In this document: piece by piece, positions 57,635 through 64,000 of the stretch | How the letters are laid out: the number at the start of each line of letters is the position of its first letter | How positions within the stretch are numbered: the stretch's first letter is position 1 | Assembly: GCA_023362775.1 (NCBI GenBank) | Contig: JALMGJ010000014.1 | Location: 4,365,501 to 4,429,500 of the forward strand | Direction of reading: 5' to 3' | Source of the DNA: Charina bottae | Taxonomy: Eukaryota > Chordata > Lepidosauria > Squamata > Charinaidae | DNA: 64,000 bases | Notes under the pieces: model-generated | The model's input: only the letters and a program-made list of their open reading frames with translations | The model's database searches: none | What the model was told of the DNA's origin: nothing | Translations under genes and position numbers: made by a program

Positions 57635-57758
57635 GTACAAGTCCCCATGCTCCAAGTAACATCCGTGTTGCTGTTTCCATGACCTCAGCCAATGTTTCCT
57701 GGGAACCTGGTTATGATGGCGGATATGAACAGACATTCTCAGTTTGGTACGGCCCTCT
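57635..57758 (+). CDS. IGSF9B: IGSF9B exon 12: first half of FN3-1
   Basis: Residues 509-550, phase 1 to phase 2. It opens with GTSPHAPSNIRVAVSMTSAN and holds the FN3 core tryptophan (W531 in NVSWEPGYDGGYEQTF). N528 is a sequon (NVS). The acceptor is CTTGTTTTCAG and the donor is CTCT|GTGAGT. The following intron is about 5.6 kb. Confidence 0.95.
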
Positions 57759-59612
57759 GTGAGTCATCCCAGCATGCTTTGCTCTCTGCTTCTTTTCTTT
57801 CTCAGTTGGCCAGAGCGAAGAGTAGACTTGAGGCCTTGCCCTTCTCAGACAAAGTTCTCTTGAATGTTGATTGTGCTCTTGTGCAGCAGCAGTACACATG
57901 TATTTCTTCTGAGAAAGGAGATTTTTGCACCCTGGATCTTGATTGGTTAACATTTATGATATATAGAATAGGGCTTTACCTATCCCTTCCTGAGGTGATT
58001 TTCCCCATCATGAAGAGGTGATCAGTGACATTTAAATCTTGCTTTTCTTCCATGTTGGAACCCAAATTAGTATTCATGGGATTTCCAAATAGATCATTCT
58101 ATCACATCAAATGCTTGCTTGGACCTTGTGTGCTCGATTTTCAATTAAATAGGATCCTTCAGGAATATCCAAATCAGGATTTGTATAATGGAAAGGCAAC
58201 GGGTTTAGATTGGCTCCCATAGTTATCCTCATCTGTAACCAAAGGAGCAGCTTACGTTCCTGGGGAAACAGCAGCCACAGAGGGACTGGTGGGGAGGTAA
58301 AGTGTTAAATATTATCTTTCTCCCTCCCAGCAACTTTACGATACAGATCCAGTCCTGATCCATTCTTCCTCTGCAAGGAAGCAAAAACCAAACTGAACTG
58401 AATGCACCCCACCAGCCACATATCTGTGGTCCATCAGGGGCTTGATTGCCTCTTCAGACCTGTGGTCTCAAGTAAGCGAGACCTAACAAGCCTTCAAACA
58501 CAATGGTTGGGTTTACACAACATGCTGATTTCTAAATCTGAGTTAACAGTGCTGTATGCATGTGACATGCTGTGCCTGAATGAACTATAGTGTGGCATCC
58601 CTTGATGGTTTGATTCACACAACAGCTAAGAACACGGTTGGATTTCCACCATGTGCTTAACCAAAAACCTATTTTAGCTTAGTCTATTGTGTTGTATAAT
58701 CCTCCAGTCGGTTAGTTTGCTATACATCCTATATATTATGTAACCCAGTCTTCCTCAACAAAACATATTCTCAACACATCTAGAAAGCACCAACTGGAAA
58801 AAAGCTGGTGTGCCAAGTTTTGTATGGTGATGTAGCTGTTCACATCTACCTTCTTGTGAATTGGAAGAAATTGTTATTTAGAAGCTGTCTTCCGAGGCTA
58901 CCAATATCAATATTTGCTAAGAGTTCAGGCTTGTGTTCACTGGCATATGTTCATCAGTGTGTGCTTTGTATTTTACCTCTAAAATATGGCAGACCAGATC
59001 TGTGCTTCAGAATATTTACATCCCTCCATACATCTAGGTCAAGCACAATCTGGAAGGCTCTAGATGCCAATATCCATTTTGGATTGAAAACTTTCCCTTC
59101 CTAATCACAACTCTACCTTGTCCAGGTTCTTGCTTGGTAGGGGTTTAATTTTAGAAATCACATCTCAGTAGAAAGTTGATGGTTGGCTCACACTTCACAT
59201 CCCACCTGCAGCATCAAAGAGTGACACGGAAGTGTGAAAGAGCTGTCATGCCCAAAAGGTATCTGGACCACTTATGCAATATTTTTCAGTATTCCAAAAT
59301 AGCTGCTCAGGTTTTATGGAAGTAGATATAGGGCATTCCAGTAGAGTTCAAAATTCATATCTCCAATAAAATTATTCCTACGTTTGCTGTCAAAATAGCA
59401 ATCCTATTGTAGGCCTGAAGGCATTTTGCTGAGGTTCTTCTGAAAAGGAAAAAAAATCCAGAAACTACATAGTTTATTCCCCACAGTGGAAAGTCCATTC
59501 ACTTTTCTCTAAATTACACTCCTTGAGTCAGTTCACAAGTCCTTTTGGTGTTGATTAATCAAATGATGTATGTGCAAACAAACCAGCTTCTGTGGAAAAG
59601 ATCCTAAAGGAC
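57759..59612. other. IGSF9B: Intron 12, proximal part, no exon seen
   Basis: Decayed dispersed-repeat sequence at about 58500-58780 (GGTTTGATTCACACAACAGC). No full element recognised. Confidence 0.4.
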
Positions 59613-59624
59613 AGAGTATAGATT

Positions 59625-59951
59625 GTGGAGTCCATGGTGCTCTCTGAGCCTTGTTGTTTTCTTGCAGACATTTCATTGCCAGGCTAGGCAACATCTTCAG
59701 TGCAAAAAGGGAGTGGGACTTGCTCTCTGTTTATATACCCTGGCTTGTCCTGCCTGTGTTGGTGGGGGTGTACTCTCCCCACCAACACAAGCAGGACAAG
59801 CCATGGTATATAAACAGAGAGCAAGTCCCACTCCCTTTTCGCACTGAAGATGTTGCCTAGCCTGGCAATGAAACGTCTGCAAGAAGACAACAAGGCTCAG
59901 AGAGCACCATGGACTCCACAGTTCAACCCTGAGCTACAAATATTCTCTTCG
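59625..59951. mobile_element. Penelope-like palindromic element with 12-bp duplication
   Basis: Arms of about 140 bases (59625-59765 and 59777-59920) face each other across roughly 10 bases. The right arm holds ACTGAAGATGTTGCCTAGCC and GCAATGAAACGTCTGCAAGA, a phrase type found at Penelope-like element ends in squamates. A tail GTTCAACCCTGAGC follows. AGAGTATAGATT flanks it at 59613-59624 and 59952-59963. No reverse transcriptase. Confidence 0.65.
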
Positions 59952-59963
59952 AGAGTATAGATT

Positions 59964-60835
59964 CCCCTAGATTTGGTGGCATATTATTTTTATTATTTAG
60001 GTAGTAGCAGGTGAGCCAGAAGATTTCACTAGCATGAGAACTTAGAACATTGCTGCTAGTTAAGTTAGACAGTAGTGGGCGAGTTAGATAAGACTTTGGA
60101 TTTATATTGCCATTTCAAATCCTTATTGCTGCAGCAAATCTCCTTTGGTGGAGGTGGTACAAGGAGTGTGGCCAGTTTGCCTCTAACCTGATTGACATTC
60201 TCTCAGTTGGCTGTAAGGATATGTCCATGGCCTTCTGTATTATATTGCCTATTTTCTTCCTATTTTTCTGTCCTCTTTCTGTCTCTGTGCCTTCTCCTCA
60301 CCTCATTTGACCAGATGAAGTCTACTGGTAACTTAAATATTAGATATACAAGTCTAGTAATAAAGAACTGTTTTGATTTTTGGAAGGAGGGAAGGAAACT
60401 TGGGTGGGGTGGATGGACTCAGTTAAAGTGGTGGTGAGTGCACCATTGGGAGACTTGAAAGAACAGGTTACGGATACATTGTCTTGGAGAAAATCTAGCT
60501 ATGTGGTCACTAGAAGTCGAAAATGACTTGATGGTACATAATCAATCAATCAATCAAAAAAATAAGGACTGTGCAATTGTGTGGAAGGACAAAATGAAGG
60601 GAAGAAGGAGGTGAGAAATGAGAGAGAGAGAAGGAGAAAACTCCAGTCTCATTGTTAGGGAATTAGGTTTTGAGAACAAAAGTAATCACCATCTCTGTGA
60701 TTAAAATGTCCTTGAGAAAGGAGTGATTTAACTTTCAGCCTTTCATAAGCTTCCATGTCTGATGATGGAGGAAAACCTTCTCCAGCTTCCCGCCAACTTC
60801 CTTGGCAATTGATTTCTATTGTACTATTGTTGTAA
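59964..60835. other. IGSF9B: Intron 12, no exon seen
   Basis: (AATC)n at about 60540-60556 after GAAAATGACTTGATGGTACA, which looks like a Bov-B/SINE-type tail. Otherwise unrecognised. Confidence 0.4.
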
Positions 60836-60990
60836 ACGGCCTAGAGTCCCCTCTATGGGGGGAGATGGGCGGTGATATAAGTTGGAGAAATAAATAAATT
60901 GAGAAATTGGGAATATTTATTTATTTATTTATTTTTCATATTTCTATCACTGCCCATCTCCCCCAAAAGGGGGACTCTTCATTAACTCCC
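60836..60990. mobile_element. Two CR1-like tails, tail to tail
   Basis: A + oriented tail (CTAGAGTCCCCTCTATGG, GATGGGCGGTGATATAAG, AATAAATAAAT) at 60838-60900 faces a - oriented one (TATTTATTTATTTATTTTTC, GCCCATCTCCCCCAAAAGGG) at 60915-60978. Confidence 0.7.
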
Positions 60991-63330
60991 CCCCCCAAGT
61001 TAATGTGTTTTGAAAATGAAATTTGTGACTTTTTGCGTGGGCAGAGACATGATGTTGTTAGATGGTAGATCTTTCTGGTAGCAGCATTGGCGTTTAACCT
61101 GGGTTTGGGATGTAAGAGGTTTGCTTGTTTTGAAGGTGCTGAGGGAAAGTTGTCCTTTGGGGTTCTTCTGTTTTTAGGGAGTTGGTTCCAGACCGACCGT
61201 CAGTCTGTCACAGTCTATCTCAGGTTCTCGGGGCCTGGAGAGGGTGTTTATTTCTTGCAGAGTATCAGTCAGGGCTGCTGATTTTCACAGTAGCATTCCC
61301 TGAGATGAGAGTGCATCCTAGAACATGTGTAGATCTCAACTGGTGGTGTCACATGTAGGAATGTCTCCATGGTATCTAACAAAAAACCTAGGTGAACATT
61401 ATGGGTCAAGGCCAAAGTTTGGTCCCAGAAGGCAGTTCAGGCAAGAGAAGAGAGAAGGGAGTCAAGGGAGGTCTGGAGAAATTGATAGTGTTTGTGTACC
61501 TAGTAGGTGTTCAGTTACACAGCTGAAGGTAGTGGTCAGCAAGAAGAAGCTGTGTAGGCAGGGATGGGTGACCTGGAGTTAAGAGTGGGAATAGTAGTCG
61601 TTTACCTCCCAGATGCCCCCCTGACAAAAATGAGGCCAGAAGGTTAGCCTTTCCAAGGAGAAGTTATGCCAGAAAGACCATTTTATTCCATCTCCTGGAA
61701 GGACTACAGTTTAAAGGCTACCAGAGCTGATCCAACCTGGCATTAATTTCAAGGATTTGAAATTACACCATTCCTGATCTCAAAGTTACACAATCTGAGA
61801 TCCCTTTGTTTTACCTGTGGCCCTTCAAAAGCCTGAGTCCTGACCCCAGTTATCATTTTTAATGTGGAAGAAACCAGACACTCTTACATATACTGTATAT
61901 GGGAATGAGTTGTGATGATTCCATATAATTCTGTTTTAGTTCACTTTGTATTTAAAGTAGCTCCCCCCTTTTTAATTGGAGGTGTGTGGCCCCTGGCATG
62001 CCTTGGAATGGTTCTTCAGCAGGATATGGTACCCACCCCTTTCCTCCATGCTGCTGCTCAGTCTTTCTCATTGCTCCGCTTTTACCTGGATTCTTTTCTG
62101 GTTCTTTTAAAAACTCTCGCTCTTGCAGCCCTCAACAATTTCTGTTCAATAGCAGCTGTGTTAGGCCTTCTGTAGCGTTTACAGCGCCAAAGAAAGTTTC
62201 CAAGTCAACTGGCAATCCCCGTTCGGTTGTTTCAATGTTTTATCTTCAATGGCCTTGGCCTGGACTGGGGCCAGAACGAATGTAATTGTAACTTGGACAT
62301 CACTGTTGCTGAAGCGGTTTCACAGGTGAGCATGGCCGAAGGCAACATTCAGCTCAGCGGTTAATTTGGCCGCTGTGCTGAGGACATCCTGTATGAGTCA
62401 TCCTGGGCTCCACTTATGGGTCTGTCAGTTGAGCTGGTGATATGCTGTGAAGAGAGTCACCCCTAATGAATGTTTACACATGTCCTGTCAAATAATCAGA
62501 AGTTTATGGTGAGATACCGATGGGCAGCAGGATGGCTGGTGTGCAGACATAAAATTTCTGGTCATTATTGCACTGTTTGTGGCTTTCATCGTTTCATTAG
62601 TCATGCCCTTTGAAAAGCAAGATCTGTGCTTGGGTTCCAGATAACAAGTAAAAACTGGGTTCGTTCTCCTACCCATTTGCTACAGTTGCAACTCAACAAC
62701 TTGTATAAATATAGGACGTAGACCTTGTGATATCAAAACCCAGAGTTATTATATGTGAGGAAGCAGAAAAGCCTCAGGCTACACCTTTGTACCCACTTGA
62801 GATTCCATTTTTTTTTAAATAACCAAGTATCTAATCCAGATTTTTTTTAAAAAAGCATTTGACAGAGTGTGGGCAGCACATGTCTAAATGGCACTAGGCG
62901 AAAGCCAAAATAAGAGGCGTGATGCTGGAGGACACTGAGGACAAGATTTCCTTTTTTGTTCTTTTCCCCTTGTTCCTTGTAATCAAGTGATGCAGAATCA
63001 AGTGATGCAGACTGAAATCAACATGCAAATGGGATGGGTTATTCAGGTCACCAAATACAGTTTTTCTCATCCTGGAATTTAGATTATATTGGTGCAATTT
63101 TTTAAAATCTCAGTGTGTGTATGTCTCTCTCTCTCTGTGTGTGGTTAAATAGGATCCTGGTTACCATCGGGACCATTCCCCAAACAAGTCCATTGTTCAT
63201 TAAGAAATTATCTCCTTTTTTATCCCTTTCCACCTCTCTTCTGCTTTCTCTTCCTTTGTTTTTTTTTCCTCTCGGATTCTTTCCCTCTGAAGAACCTGCT
63301 CCTTGGATTGTCTGTCTTCTATCTCTCTAG
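60991..63330. other. IGSF9B: Intron 12, distal part, no exon seen
   Basis: No recognised full element. A short (TC)n run at 63124-63137. The last 100 bases are pyrimidine-rich, leading to the exon 13 acceptor. Confidence 0.45.
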
Positions 63331-63506
63331 GATGAAGAGGGCACAGTTCGGACCTCATGATTGGCTCTCTCTTCCAGTACCGACTGGCCCCAGTTGGTTG
63401 CTCGTGGATAACCTAGAACCAGAGACCGCCTACCAGTTCAGTGTCTTGGCCCAAAATAAACTGGGCACAAGCTCCTTCAGTGAGGTGGTCACTGTGAATA
63501 CTTTAG
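63331..63506 (+). CDS. IGSF9B: IGSF9B exon 13: second half of FN3-1
   Basis: Residues 550-608 plus one base, phase 2 to phase 1. It encodes MKRAQFGPHDWLSLPVP, then LEPETAYQFSVLAQNKLG, the conserved FN3 strand with the core tyrosine, and ends VVTVNTL. The acceptor is TCTATCTCTCTAG and the donor is TTAG|GTGAGC. This is the last exon visible; the rest of the gene is downstream. Confidence 0.95.
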
Positions 63507-64000
63507 GTGAGCCCTTGGGATAAATGCTTCCCACCATCCTTGTTTCCTTGTACGTATTCAGCAAATTTCTACGTAGGTTATGTGCAAAACCTACTGTTCC
63601 AGGAATGAAACATTTCAGAGTTCTGGGCATGGTCCAGTAATTTTCCAGAAATTAGTATTCCAGAATTGGAAGCTGCTCATGGTGTTCCAGACATAGCATT
63701 ATTTTGGGATGAAAGATTAATTTCCGGAAAACATCTGGACCACTCCCAGTATGGTTGAATGGGTGTGATTCAGAAGAGAAATGGAACATTCCATTGTCCT
63801 GTTCACAGAATGGTAGCTTGTACAAATACTTACTCCTGTTCTTCTTTCTGATGAATCAGTTTCCTTCTTCCCTATTGCCATATTTGGAATTATTATTCAC
63901 ATATGCAGCGGGCACAGCATTTGTTCATAGCACATCACAAAATAATCTAAGCAGGCCACCTCTACCATTGGGGAGAGTGAAGCAATTGTCTTAAGCAGCA
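63507..64000. other. IGSF9B: Intron 13, start
   Basis: Begins GTGAGCCC. No exon or mobile element seen before the window ends. Confidence 0.5.

Noticed and set aside
59651..59893. Two near-identical ORFs on opposite strands
   Set aside because: They result from the palindrome at 59625-59951.

Overview
The window is vertebrate genomic DNA, almost certainly from a squamate reptile. One multi-exon gene on the + strand dominates it: IGSF9B, a vertebrate homologue of Drosophila Turtle and an adhesion protein of inhibitory synapses. Thirteen coding exons (7210 to 63506) splice with GT-AG introns and consistent phases into 608 codons plus one base. They encode a signal peptide, five Ig domains and the first FN3 domain. 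The second FN3 domain, membrane segment and cytoplasmic tail must lie beyond 64000. The match rests on recalled family features such as the Ig1 segment VVEWFKFGVPIPIFIKFG; no search was run.

Layout. Positions 1-5880 are intergenic, with microsatellites and transposon remnants. A CpG-rich promoter region covers about 5880-7830 and holds CCAAT boxes, GC boxes, NRF-1-like sites and a GGGGCC-type tract. The start codon at 7210 is preceded by three short upstream ORFs; the last two are linked to each other and to the main ORF through ATGA stop/start overlaps. Intron 1 (7280-34050) is about 27 kb and repeat-rich. Exons 2-13 lie between 34051 and 63506; each Ig domain is encoded by a pair of exons, and most domain borders fall in phase 1.

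Mobile elements identify the lineage. There are tRNA-derived Sauria-type SINEs with perfect 10-13 bp target-site duplications, CR1/L2-like LINE 3' ends, L1 fragments, a CR1-like tail ending in an (AATAG)n array (a pattern known from snakes), two families of non-autonomous hAT elements with 8-bp duplications of the form nnnTAnnn, a TA-flanked mariner/Tigger-like element, Penelope-like palindromes and LTR remnants. A snake or related toxicoferan is plausible but not proven.

I found no second protein-coding gene, no functional RNA gene, no CRISPR array and no prokaryotic-type system. The most interesting observations are the coupled upstream ORFs, the inverted LTR-like hairpin beside exon 10 (an in-frame exon with a weak donor), the two hAT families with shared target preference, and a duplicated segment that provides filled and empty insertion sites.
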